A DNA stretch of 64,000 nt from Polaribacter septentrionalilitoris (GTDB lineage: Bacteria; Bacteroidota; Bacteroidia; Flavobacteriales; Flavobacteriaceae), in NCBI RefSeq assembly GCF_009832745.1, contig NZ_VRMJ01000036.1:62001-126000 (forward strand), read 5' to 3'. A program made the position numbers and the translations under genes. The notes under the pieces were generated by a model. The model searched no databases and was not told the DNA's origin. It saw only the letters and a list, made by a program, of their open reading frames with translations. Positions 44,934 through 53,977 of the stretch are shown piece after piece (the first letter of the stretch is position 1; every line of letters begins with the position of its first letter).

Positions 44934-47645
44934 CCAAATTCCAAAAATCAGTATTATTGATATTGCAGGAACAATCACTTTAAACAAGGAATGATTTTGG
45001 GGTTCTATAATGGCAGATGTATCTCCAGAAACCACAAAACCTGCCCAATAATAAGGTGCTAAAAGCGCTACATCATTAGTGTTTGCAAGATATTCTTGTT
45101 TGGCTTTTTGTAAAGCTTTTGCTTTGGTCATTCCCAGTTTTAGGTTTTTATAAAAAGAAATCATAATTTCTTTTGTGGTAACATCTGGTACTTCCCACAG
45201 GCTAGAAATAGTGGCATTAACGCCTGCTAATCGAAAAGCTCTTTGTAAAGAAACTGCTCCAATATTTTCATTTAATTTGGCTGTACCTGTATTACAGGCA
45301 CTCAAAACTGCTAAGTTTGCGTTTAATTTCAGCCCATACAATTCTTCTAAATACATGTTTGCAGAATCATCATTAGAAAAAGAAAAATAACTTAATTCTG
45401 GTGTTTTATGATTGATTTTTGCATGTGAAGCCAAATGGATAATATCTGCTTTAAAAGCATTTTGCATAAAGTTTTGCTTGCTTGCTTTTTGTCCACTAAA
45501 ATGCGTAACATCAAAAATAGTAGAAATAAATTCTGCTTCTTTTAAAGCACCTTCTAAGGTTTCTTTTTCATTTCTTAAACTCTCTTTTTTTACAGATGTA
45601 TATGTTGGCGAAAAAACTTGAATTTTATCAAATTGTTTTTTAGCTGTGTTCTGGCTATTCACAAAAACAAGATAAGATGCGTAACTAATGGTTTTACTCT
45701 CTACTAAGTAAGTATCATCTTTTGTAACTAAGGTTTCAAAAGGAAGGTGATGCAAAATATCATCTGGAATAATAATTAAGTGTTCATAATTTTGAATGTT
45801 GAATGGTAAAATTTCACCTAAAATACTTTTTGCCAATTGCTTATTTTCTGTTGAATTTTTAAGAAGCTTTATATAAGTATAAATGTTATTTTTTAATTCT
45901 TTAGAATAGGATATTGATTTTAAAGTAACCGATTTTTTATCGATTTTAAATACATGAAAATTGTTACCTATTCTTTTAAATCTAAATACGGTTGCATTAT
46001 TTTTTAGCTGTTTTTGTAAATCTTCAACCTTAAAATCTTTATAAATATAATTAGAGATAGAAGGGTATTCCTCTTCAAGAAAACTCAAATGTTTTTCAAT
46101 TTTATTGTTTAATTCTGCAATTAAATTTTTGTCATGATCCTTTCTGGCAGCAACCAATTGAGTTCTTAAATAGGCTTCTTTGTAAAAAACTGCATCAGGA
46201 ATAGAAGACGTTAATAATTTTCTATTTTGTAAAAATTCTTTCCAAGAAAATCTATTTTCTAAATTTTCTATAGCATTAATTAGTTTTTTGTTTTCTAAAT
46301 TACCAAAACCTAATTTTTTGGTTTTAATAATACCTTCTATGGTTTTATGATAGTAATTTTTAATTTTTGTATTAAAATTGGCTTCTTTATAACAGTTTTG
46401 TAATTGCAGCAAACCCATTTTATAAAACTGCGCAACATTTTTTAAAACAAGGGTGTCCTTTGGATACTTTTCCAAAATTTCATCAGCAATTTCTGCCAAC
46501 AAACCAGTATGATTTAACACTGTACTAGGTCCAAAATTTTGATAATTTGTAGCTAATTTTAAAGAATCTGAATGTATGAAAGCAACCATTTTGTTGAATT
46601 CAATTAGAGCTTTTTGTGGATTACCTTGATCTAAAAAAATCAATCCTTTTTGTGCAATAAAAAAAGGAAAACGACTGTCTTTTTCTCCTGATAGGTTTAT
46701 TATTTTTTGATTGAGTTTTAATGCTTCAGCATATTTTTTACTATAACGTAATTGTTTTGCTTTGTTAAATTCAAACTGAAGATAATTGTCAAAATACTCT
46801 TTCTTATCAATATTTTTAAGTGCTAAATTGATATAATAGTTACCTTTTTGTAAAGGGTTGGTATCTGAAACATTTTCTCTAAAGTTCAAATAAAAATCGC
46901 CAATACAATTTAAGGAAGCAGCATACATTAATTTTTCAGTAGTATTAAATGGTATTGCTTTTTTTAGTTTCTCTAAATTTTTAAAATGATGCAACATCTT
47001 TTTTTCATCACCTTTTAGGTGATATAAATAAATGTATTTGTATTGAAAAAGTACTTTTTTAGAAGCTTGATTTGGGTTGATAATATCCTTAAAATTCAAC
47101 TTATTTTTAAAAATTGCATAGCCTTTGTTTAAGTAAAATTCTGCTTCTTCATAAAAACCTAAATAAGAGGCTTCACTACCTAAGTCTGCATAAATTGAGA
47201 GTAAATAATCATAATTTGGGTTGGAAATTTTACTTAATACCTCTTCTGCTTTTTTTACGGTTTTATAAGAAAGTACATATTCTTTTAACTCGTATTCTGC
47301 AAAAGCCTTATCATATAATGCAGTTCCTAAAATATTTTTTCCTGATGAATTATTAGGTGCAATTTTTGTTACTAAATTATAGTAAGTAACTGCTTTTAAG
47401 TAGTTTTCTAGGTTGTAAAAAGCATTTGCTTTTGTATGGTATATTTTTGATACTAATAAACTATCATTTGTGTTTTTTAGAGAGAGTGAATCTAACGGAT
47501 AGGAAATGAGTTCTTTAAATTGTTGATTTTTAAAACTATGCTCAAATTTTTGTAGTATAGAATCGAGTTTACTTTCTTCTTTTTGAAAAGAAAAAGTTGC
47601 CATAGAAGTACAAAGCAGTAAAATTAAAAAGCTTTTTTGTAGCAA
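44904..47645 (-). CDS. TPR-CHAT caspase-like peptidase, membrane anchored (module B)
   Basis: A 913-residue paralogue of CHAT-A. It has a signal peptide (MLQKSFLILLLCTSMATFSF read in part), a TPR region (about residues 30-480), a CHAT domain with His741 in IHLASHAKI and Cys784 in VLSACNTGTA, motifs SLWEVPDVTT and PYYWAGFVVSG, and a C-terminal membrane segment (VIVPAISIILIFGIWLFF). The start is TTG at 47645. Unlike CHAT-A it lies on the strand opposite its sigma gene and converges with the TPR protein, overlapping by 30 bases, so it is not in the sigma operon. Both catalytic residues are kept. Confidence 0.9.
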   Translation of the reverse strand: MLQKSFLILLLCTSMATFSFQKEESKLDSILQKFEHSFKNQQFKELISYPLDSLSLKNTNDSLLVSKIYHTKANAFYNLENYLKAVTYYNLVTKIAPNNSSGKNILGTALYDKAFAEYELKEYVLSYKTVKKAEEVLSKISNPNYDYLLSIYADLGSEASYLGFYEEAEFYLNKGYAIFKNKLNFKDIINPNQASKKVLFQYKYIYLYHLKGDEKKMLHHFKNLEKLKKAIPFNTTEKLMYAASLNCIGDFYLNFRENVSDTNPLQKGNYYINLALKNIDKKEYFDNYLQFEFNKAKQLRYSKKYAEALKLNQKIINLSGEKDSRFPFFIAQKGLIFLDQGNPQKALIEFNKMVAFIHSDSLKLATNYQNFGPSTVLNHTGLLAEIADEILEKYPKDTLVLKNVAQFYKMGLLQLQNCYKEANFNTKIKNYYHKTIEGIIKTKKLGFGNLENKKLINAIENLENRFSWKEFLQNRKLLTSSIPDAVFYKEAYLRTQLVAARKDHDKNLIAELNNKIEKHLSFLEEEYPSISNYIYKDFKVEDLQKQLKNNATVFRFKRIGNNFHVFKIDKKSVTLKSISYSKELKNNIYTYIKLLKNSTENKQLAKSILGEILPFNIQNYEHLIIIPDDILHHLPFETLVTKDDTYLVESKTISYASYLVFVNSQNTAKKQFDKIQVFSPTYTSVKKESLRNEKETLEGALKEAEFISTIFDVTHFSGQKASKQNFMQNAFKADIIHLASHAKINHKTPELSYFSFSNDDSANMYLEELYGLKLNANLAVLSACNTGTAKLNENIGAVSLQRAFRLAGVNATISSLWEVPDVTTKEIMISFYKNLKLGMTKAKALQKAKQEYLANTNDVALLAPYYWAGFVVSGDTSAIIEPQNHSLFKVIVPAISIILIFGIWLFFKKFQQR

Positions 47646-47682
47646 AATGTTTGATATTGTAGCTCTTAAATTTACAAGAAAA

Positions 47683-48255
47683 TTATTTTTCTAAATACTT
47701 TTCTGCTACTTTTTCTAATTCAGCATACCAATTTTCTCCAAATTTTCTAATTAAAGCTTGTTTTACAAACTTATAAACGGGTATTTGTAGCTCTTTCCCT
47801 AAAGAACAAGCATCATCACAAATTTCCCACTTGTGGTAATTTACAGCAGCAAACTCGCTATATTCTTTAACTCTTAAAGGATACAAATGACAAGAAACTG
47901 GTTTTTTCCAATCAATCTCTCCTTGATTATAAGCTTCTTCAATAGCACAAAGTGCCGTATTTTTTTCATCAAAAATAACATAAGCACAATCTGCACCTTT
48001 TATTAAAGGGGTTTCTAACTCTCCCCATTCACTGGTTACCCAAGTACCTTCTTTTTCTATTACAGCAATACCTTCTTTTCTCAAAAAGGGTTTTACCTTC
48101 GGATATATTTTTTCTAAAATTTTGGTTTCCTCTTTATCTAAAGGCGCACCAGCTTCACCATCTACACAGCAAGCTCCTTTACATGCAGATAAATTACACA
48201 CAAAATCTTTTTCTATAATATCTTCTGAAACGATTGTTTTTCCTAACTGAAACAT
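47683..48255 (-). CDS. DUF3109 family protein with cysteine cluster
   Basis: A 190-residue cytoplasmic protein. The cysteine cluster CNLSACKGACCVDGEAGAPL near the start, with later cysteines (DCAYVIF, ALCAIEEAY, PVSCHLYPLRV, ICDDACSLG), is typical of DUF3109 and the related CxxxCxxCC (YkgJ-like) proteins that may bind a metal or Fe-S centre. The start is placed at ATG 48255 (MFQLGKTIVSEDIIEKDF), the usual family N-terminus. A -7 box four bases upstream lies inside the longer frame that starts at 48300, which also argues for the shorter form. Confidence 0.85.
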   Translation of the reverse strand: MFQLGKTIVSEDIIEKDFVCNLSACKGACCVDGEAGAPLDKEETKILEKIYPKVKPFLRKEGIAVIEKEGTWVTSEWGELETPLIKGADCAYVIFDEKNTALCAIEEAYNQGEIDWKKPVSCHLYPLRVKEYSEFAAVNYHKWEICDDACSLGKELQIPVYKFVKQALIRKFGENWYAELEKVAEKYLEK

Positions 48256-48259
48256 TACA

Positions 48260-48267
48260 CAAAAATA
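48260..48267 (-). promoter_or_regulatory. -7 promoter element of the DUF3109 gene
   Basis: Minus-strand TATTTTTG matches TAnnTTTG, four bases before ATG 48255, which would give a leaderless transcript. Confidence 0.4.
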
Positions 48268-48313
48268 ACTCAATATTTTTTGTTTTTTTTCTATTTTCAT
48301 AAAATTAGTTATC

Positions 48314-48321
48314 TAATTTTG
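48314..48321 (+). promoter_or_regulatory. -7 promoter element of marC-like gene
   Basis: TAATTTTG matches TAnnTTTG, 19 bases before ATG 48341. Confidence 0.5.
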
Positions 48322-48340
48322 CAAAAAATTAAAAACGGTA

Positions 48341-48928
48341 ATGAATTTTAACTTTAAAGAGATTTTTACTGCATTTATGGTTCTGTTTGCAGTAATAGAT
48401 ATCATTGGTAATATTCCAATAATTATTGATTTGAGAAAGAAAGCTGGTCATATTCAATCTGAAAAAGCTTCTTTAATAGCTGGTTTTATCATGATTCTGT
48501 TCTTATTCTTAGGACAAAGTTTACTAAAATTAATAGGTATTGATGTAAACTCTTTTGCAGTAGCTGGTGCATTTATTTTATTCTTTATTGCACTAGAAAT
48601 GATTTTAGGCATTACGCTTTATAAAGATAGCGATGAAGATATTAACGCTATTACTGCTTCTGTTTTTCCACTAGCCTTTCCTTTAATTGCGGGTCCTGGT
48701 AGCTTAACTACGTTATTATCTTTAAGAGCAGAGTTTCATATAGAAAATATTATTGTAGCTGTCTTATTAAACGTAGTTTTTATTTATATTGTACTCAAAA
48801 CATCATCGAAAATAGAACGCATTATTGGTCCTAATGGTATTCAAATTATTCGTAAAGTTTTTGGTGTGATATTATTAGCAATTGCCGTAAAGTTGTTTGC
48901 TGCAAATATTAAAATGCTTTTTGTCTAA
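48341..48928 (+). CDS. MarC family membrane protein
   Basis: A 195-residue protein with six hydrophobic segments. IDIIGNIPIIIDLRKK, AGAFILFFIALEMILG and AFPLIAGPGSLTTLLSLRAE match the MarC/NAAT family motifs. The Escherichia coli MarC was once linked to multiple antibiotic resistance, a link later withdrawn; the function is not established. The stop codon directly adjoins the start of the flavoprotein gene, so the two are co-transcribed. Confidence 0.92.
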   Translation: MNFNFKEIFTAFMVLFAVIDIIGNIPIIIDLRKKAGHIQSEKASLIAGFIMILFLFLGQSLLKLIGIDVNSFAVAGAFILFFIALEMILGITLYKDSDEDINAITASVFPLAFPLIAGPGSLTTLLSLRAEFHIENIIVAVLLNVVFIYIVLKTSSKIERIIGPNGIQIIRKVFGVILLAIAVKLFAANIKMLFV

Positions 48929-49534
48929 ATGAATTTTGATGTATTAATTATTGGTGGAGGGGTTTCTGGAATGCAATGTGCACTTGTTCTAGGTTCTGCT
49001 CAACATAAAGCTTATGCACAAAACAAAAAAATTGGAATTGTTTTACATCAAAGGGCATCTCACTTACAAAATGCCTTATTTAATAATGTATTAGGTCTTC
49101 AACCAAAAACATTAGGAAAAAATATTCTTACAGAAGGTAAAGAGCAACTTTCTAGCTTGTATCCTCATATTCATCAAATTGACAAAGAAAGAGTTTTAGC
49201 TGTTTTAGCTCATGAAACAGGTTACGAAATAAAGACAAATATAAATACTTACTTTTCTAAAACTGTCATTATTGCACTCAACTACTCCAAACCTCTTACT
49301 ATAAAAGGACTCGAAGAGTTTGTTATTCCGCATCAAAGAGCTAATCCAACAAAAGATAGAATACAACTTAAAAATAATCATCATTTTATTAAAAAAGGAT
49401 TGTATTGTTGTGGTACAATTGCGGGTTGGCGAAGTCAATTTTCTATTGCAGCAGGAAGTGGTGCAAGTGTAGCTACAGATATTCTTACGCTTTGGAACCA
49501 AAATAACCCAACTAAGGTCCATGATAAAATATGA
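48929..49534 (+). CDS. FAD-dependent pyridine nucleotide-disulfide oxidoreductase-like protein
   Basis: A 201-residue protein. The N-terminal dinucleotide motif VLIIGGGVSGMQCALVLGSA is a Rossmann GxGxxG for FAD, and the C-terminal segment GLYCCGTIAGWRSQFSIAAG has the ATG-like second FAD motif of thioredoxin-reductase relatives. It lacks the middle NADPH domain and CxxC of true thioredoxin reductases, so it is about two-thirds of that length. Substrate is unknown. It follows the marC-like gene with no gap. Confidence 0.8.
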   Translation: MNFDVLIIGGGVSGMQCALVLGSAQHKAYAQNKKIGIVLHQRASHLQNALFNNVLGLQPKTLGKNILTEGKEQLSSLYPHIHQIDKERVLAVLAHETGYEIKTNINTYFSKTVIIALNYSKPLTIKGLEEFVIPHQRANPTKDRIQLKNNHHFIKKGLYCCGTIAGWRSQFSIAAGSGASVATDILTLWNQNNPTKVHDKI

Positions 49535-49667
49535 TAGAAATCATATTTTAAAGCCCTATTAATTTATAATTTTACAATATAAACGAGATATATTATTAAT
49601 TTAATAATTTCATAAGAGTTTATAGTAAATAACTTGATTAAATTATAAAACTAAAAAGGCACGTAAA

Positions 49668-50414
49668 ATGGAAACTAAAAAAAAACCAAGACAACAATTA
49701 GAAAATTTCAGTAAAATTTTCATGCAAATAGGTTTGGTACTTTCTTTATTTGTAACCTACGCATTAATAGAGCATAAAACTTATGATAGAGGTGAGTTAA
49801 AAAGCTTAGGTGAGGTAAATATGACCGATGATATGAAAGAAGATATCCCTATCATTAAAATTCAAAAAATAGAACCTACTCAAACAGTTGCTCCCCCACC
49901 TCCTTCTATAGAAAAAATAGAAATTGTAGACGATAAACAAGTAATTGAAGAAACTATTGTAGAAACTACAGAAACAGATGAGAAAGAAGCAATTACTGAT
50001 GTTGTTATCACTACAGATGATATTATAGAAGTACAAGAAGCAGAAGAAGTAGTAGAAGATATACCTTTTGTATTAATTGAAGATGTTCCTATTTATCCTG
50101 GTTGTAAAGGAAATAACAAACAATTAAAAGATTGTTTTACAGCTAGTGTAACAAAATACTTTGGAGAAAGATTTAACACTAACTTGGCTAATGAATTAGG
50201 ATTAAATGCAGGTAAAAAAAGGTTATTTGTTATTTTTAGAATAGATAAAACTGGAAAAATTACCAATGTTAAGGCAAGAGGACCTCATCCTTTATTAGAA
50301 AAAGAAGTTTCAAAAATAATTAAATCTTTACCTAAAATGACACCAGGAAAACAAAGAGGAATACCTGTAGGCGTTAGTTATGGTTTACCAATTACATTTG
50401 AAGTAAGAGAGTAA
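49668..50414 (+). CDS. TonB-like energy transducer protein (paralogue 3 of 3)
   Basis: A 248-residue protein close to the gene at 16787. It opens METKKKPRQQLENFSKIFMQ, with one membrane segment (about residues 19-36), a proline run (TVAPPPPSIEKIEIVDD), an acidic linker, and the C-terminal domain from YPGCKGNNKQLKDCF to VGVSYGLPITFEVRE. The paired cysteines are kept. It is transcribed alone with a bidirectional terminator shared with glmS. Partner receptors cannot be told from sequence. Confidence 0.84.
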   Translation: METKKKPRQQLENFSKIFMQIGLVLSLFVTYALIEHKTYDRGELKSLGEVNMTDDMKEDIPIIKIQKIEPTQTVAPPPPSIEKIEIVDDKQVIEETIVETTETDEKEAITDVVITTDDIIEVQEAEEVVEDIPFVLIEDVPIYPGCKGNNKQLKDCFTASVTKYFGERFNTNLANELGLNAGKKRLFVIFRIDKTGKITNVKARGPHPLLEKEVSKIIKSLPKMTPGKQRGIPVGVSYGLPITFEVRE

Positions 50415-50435
50415 ATAAAGTAAACCTATTCAATA

Positions 50436-50467
50436 AAAAAATCCAGCTTTTAGCTGGATTTTTTTTA
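50436..50467. terminator. Bidirectional terminator between TonB-like gene and glmS
   Basis: The stem AAAAAAATCCAGCT / AGCTGGATTTTTTT with loop TTT lies between convergent genes, with A and T tracts serving both strands. Confidence 0.92.
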
Positions 50468-50481
50468 TTTTAAAAGTTGAA

Positions 50482-52338
50482 TTACTCAACTGTAACCGAT
50501 TTTGCTAAATTTCTTGGCTGATCTACATTTTTACCCAAAAGAACAGCAATATGATAAGATAATAACTGAAAAGGAATTGTTGTTAACAAAGGTGTTAACG
50601 CTTCTTCTGTCTCAGGTATTTCTATTACATGATCTGCAATTTCTTTAACTGTTACATCTCCTTCTGTTACAACAGCAATAATTTTACCTGCTCTAGATTT
50701 TATTTCTTGAATATTACTTACAACTTTCTCATAGTACCCTTTGTTTGTAGCAATTACAAAAACTGGCATATTTTCATCAATTAAGGCAATTGGTCCATGT
50801 TTCATTTCTGCAGCAGGATAACCTTCTGCATGAATATAGGAAATTTCTTTAAGTTTTAAAGCTCCTTCTAACGCTACTGGAAAGTTATAACCTCTACCTA
50901 AGTATAAACAGTTTGTTGCGTTTTTATATACGTTGGCAATCTCTTTTACCTTTTCATCAATCTTCAATAGATCTTCAACACTTTTGGGTACTAATTCAAG
51001 TTTTTGGAGGTACATTCTAAAAGCAGAATCAGACATTGTTCCTTTTACGTTAGCTAATTTTAAAGCAATTAAAGAAAGCACTGTAATTTGTGTCGTAAAC
51101 GCTTTTGTTGATGCTACCCCAATCTCTGGACCAGCATGTGTATAAGCACCTGCATGAGTTTCTCTAGCAATAGAAGAACCAACTACATTGCATATACCAA
51201 ACACAAATGCTCCTTTAGATTTTGCTAATTTAATAGCTGCTAAAGTATCTGCTGTTTCACCAGATTGAGAAATTGCAATAACAACATCTTTATTGGTAAT
51301 TATAGGATTTCTATATCTAAATTCTGATGCATATTCTACTTCAACAGGAATTCTAGTCATATCCTCTATCAAATACTCACCTACTAAACCTGCATGCCAA
51401 GAAGTACCACATGCTACTATGATAATTCTGTCAGCATTAAGAAATTTATTTAAATTGTCATCTATTCCAGACATTTTAATAATACCATCTTTAGGTAGCA
51501 TTCTACCTCTATAGGTGTCTATTATAGCCTTAGGTTGCTCATAAATTTCTTTAAGCATAAAATGCTCATACCCTCCTTTTTCTATCTCTTCTAAATTTAA
51601 TTTAAGTTTTTGAATTGTTGGGTCTACTAGAGAATCATCTTTAATTTTTCTAACTTTTATATCTCTACCTAACTTTATAATAGCAAGCTCTTCATCTTCT
51701 AAATAAACTACATTTTTAGTATACTCTAAGAAAGGTGAGGCATCAGATGCAACAAAAAACTCACTGTTGTCTTTTCCAACTCCAATAGCTATTGGACTTC
51801 CTAAACGAGCTACAACAACTTCATTTGGTTTGGTTTTATCAAAAACAGCAATAGCATAAGCACCTATTACATTATTTAAAGCCAATTGAACTGCTTTTCC
51901 TAACTTACAACCTTCTTGTTTTTTAACCTCTTCTATTAAGTTAACTAATACTTCTGTATCTGTATCACTTTTAAAAGAATATCCTCTTGAAATAAGTTCT
52001 TTTCTTATCGAATCATAGTTTTCTATAATCCCATTATGAACAATAACTAAATCTCCTGATTGTGAAAAATGAGGATGAGAATTTACATCATTAGGAACAC
52101 CATGAGTAGCCCATCTTGTATGGCCAATTCCTATTTTTCCAACTCTTTTACCTGATGAATTAGCAGTAATCTCTTCTAAATCGGCAACTTTTCCTTTTGT
52201 TTTAGAAAGCTGAATATCATTTCCATCATATAGCATAATTCCAGCACTGTCATATCCTCTATATTCTAATCTTTTTAACCCATTGATAACTATTGGGTAA
52301 GCTTCTCTATTACCTATATATCCTGTAATACCGCACAT
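50482..52338 (-). CDS. glmS: Glutamine-fructose-6-phosphate aminotransferase (isomerizing)
   Basis: A 618-residue enzyme of full length. The N-terminal catalytic Cys2 (MCGITGYIG) and GHTRWATHGVPN belong to the glutaminase domain. Two SIS domains follow (VACGTSWHAGLVGEY, SQSGETADTLAAIK, EGALKLKEISYIHAEGYPAAEMKHGP in parts), and the ending PRNLAKSVTVE is characteristic. GlmS makes glucosamine-6-phosphate for peptidoglycan and LPS. It is last in a minus-strand group with the DUF4270 and GlgA-like genes. No glmS ribozyme is seen upstream. Confidence 0.97.
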   Translation of the reverse strand: MCGITGYIGNREAYPIVINGLKRLEYRGYDSAGIMLYDGNDIQLSKTKGKVADLEEITANSSGKRVGKIGIGHTRWATHGVPNDVNSHPHFSQSGDLVIVHNGIIENYDSIRKELISRGYSFKSDTDTEVLVNLIEEVKKQEGCKLGKAVQLALNNVIGAYAIAVFDKTKPNEVVVARLGSPIAIGVGKDNSEFFVASDASPFLEYTKNVVYLEDEELAIIKLGRDIKVRKIKDDSLVDPTIQKLKLNLEEIEKGGYEHFMLKEIYEQPKAIIDTYRGRMLPKDGIIKMSGIDDNLNKFLNADRIIIVACGTSWHAGLVGEYLIEDMTRIPVEVEYASEFRYRNPIITNKDVVIAISQSGETADTLAAIKLAKSKGAFVFGICNVVGSSIARETHAGAYTHAGPEIGVASTKAFTTQITVLSLIALKLANVKGTMSDSAFRMYLQKLELVPKSVEDLLKIDEKVKEIANVYKNATNCLYLGRGYNFPVALEGALKLKEISYIHAEGYPAAEMKHGPIALIDENMPVFVIATNKGYYEKVVSNIQEIKSRAGKIIAVVTEGDVTVKEIADHVIEIPETEEALTPLLTTIPFQLLSYHIAVLLGKNVDQPRNLAKSVTVE

Positions 52339-52374
52339 AACAATTATTTTTAAGGTGTTTAATATTCTATAAAT

Positions 52375-53967
52375 TTAATTTTTCTCAGTATAAGATATCT
52401 TTAATCTGGCCCTTCTCACACCATTCGCATTCTTATCATGATTTAGAATAGTAATTGCTTTTAAACTCCAATTATATGGTCTAAAGATTGTATCTGAAAC
52501 CGAAACTGCTCCATCTGTTGGATTATATACTTTAAGTCTTAAGTCTGGATTATAAGATGTATTTCCACTTAAGAGATCAGAAACGTAATCTGTAATCCTA
52601 AATGTATAACTATCTTTTTTGTTATTATCATTTTGTAAAAAACCCCCAAAAAAACTAGGCTCTGTATTTTTATCTTTTATCTGACTTATAACTACATTTG
52701 AACTTGCATTTAAGCCTCGTTTATAAAGGTGTAGCCTATTTGGAGCTAAAGTTGTATCTGCAGATTGATTAATGTAAAAAGTAAGAGAAGCATCGTTTAT
52801 CAACCAATTCTTAGCTCTTAAGTCATCTAATTGAGTACCCTTTAATATTTCTACTTTAGCTTCACTTCCTGCAAGACCTTGAATTTTCACCTCGTTATTT
52901 GAAGGATAGGTTCTATCTGACATTTTAAACTTATTATTAACAATACCTCCTAATTGAAAAGAATAGTTTTGTTTTATAACAGTATCTATCTCTGATGAAT
53001 TCTCTTTAAAATATGTATTGGTATAAAACACATCTATAAAAGGATTTAAATTTTGTGTTGGACTAGACATATCAAATGATATTAAAGACCCTCCTCTTGT
53101 TGGATTGTTTGTTTTCTCTTTTGCTTCGATTAATATTCCTCTAAAATAATCATTAAAGTTTGCTTGAGAATCGAAATTAGAATTGTTAAAGTTATCAATA
53201 AAAACATCTTTAGCAAAACTCTTTTTTAAAGGTATAATAGCCATAGGATATGCTATCTCAGATGTTGGTGATGTAGAGTATCTAATGGTATCTGTATCAA
53301 ATAAAGAACCATCACTCGCTTTTCTTTTAACAATAATTAAAGTATCTTTTGTACTAGGCAAAAAATCCATATCTACTATTTCATTCAACTCACTTCCAAT
53401 TTTTTCATAGGATTGGTCTGAAGTATATGAATTAATTTTACTAGGATCATCAGGATTTAACCTACTTAAAAAAGTATTTATTTGATAAACATTTAAAGTA
53501 AATGGTAAATCTCCAACAACTGAATCTAAGCTATACAATGGTTTATCTGTATTAGATAATAATGTAGCTTGATATGGTATTCTAAGAAATGCGGTATCAA
53601 TTTGTGTTGCAAATAATAAATTATCAGGGTTAGTATAAGTTGTAAGAGTTGCCTCTGAATTTACAGCCACTTGAGATATTATGGAAGCCTCAACATCTTC
53701 ATAATCATCATTTATGTGAACTCCTAATAAATATTGTCCTTGAAAACCTGAAAAAGGTTGAAAACCTAGCTCTAAAGCATCTGCTCTAACACTTTCTACT
53801 GGAACATTAGAAACTAATACTTCTAAAATGGTATCCTTTGTATTGAACTTAGTATTACTAATGATGCTTGTCCCAATATCTGTAAAGTCTTTTTCACAAG
53901 AAATGACTATCATTAAAAACGAAAATAAGGCTAGTAATACAGAACCTTTTCTAAATATTTTTCTCAC
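52375..53967 (-). CDS. DUF4270 family lipoprotein
   Basis: A 530-residue protein with a lipoprotein signal (FLMIVISCEKDFTDIGTS). The DUF4270 family is specific to Bacteroidota and typically lies next to the GlgA-like and panC genes, as here. The chain is rich in beta strands with late motifs INDASLTFYIN and LRLKVYNPTDGA. It is probably attached to the outer membrane. Function is unknown. It starts ten bases after the GlgA-like gene. Confidence 0.87.
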   Translation of the reverse strand: MRKIFRKGSVLLALFSFLMIVISCEKDFTDIGTSIISNTKFNTKDTILEVLVSNVPVESVRADALELGFQPFSGFQGQYLLGVHINDDYEDVEASIISQVAVNSEATLTTYTNPDNLLFATQIDTAFLRIPYQATLLSNTDKPLYSLDSVVGDLPFTLNVYQINTFLSRLNPDDPSKINSYTSDQSYEKIGSELNEIVDMDFLPSTKDTLIIVKRKASDGSLFDTDTIRYSTSPTSEIAYPMAIIPLKKSFAKDVFIDNFNNSNFDSQANFNDYFRGILIEAKEKTNNPTRGGSLISFDMSSPTQNLNPFIDVFYTNTYFKENSSEIDTVIKQNYSFQLGGIVNNKFKMSDRTYPSNNEVKIQGLAGSEAKVEILKGTQLDDLRAKNWLINDASLTFYINQSADTTLAPNRLHLYKRGLNASSNVVISQIKDKNTEPSFFGGFLQNDNNKKDSYTFRITDYVSDLLSGNTSYNPDLRLKVYNPTDGAVSVSDTIFRPYNWSLKAITILNHDKNANGVRRARLKISYTEKN

Positions 53968-53977
53968 TATATAACAA

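Noticed and set aside
52339-52374. Possible regulatory RNA near glmS
   Set aside because: No ribozyme-like structure or long leader is seen; the gap to DUF4270 is only 36 bases.
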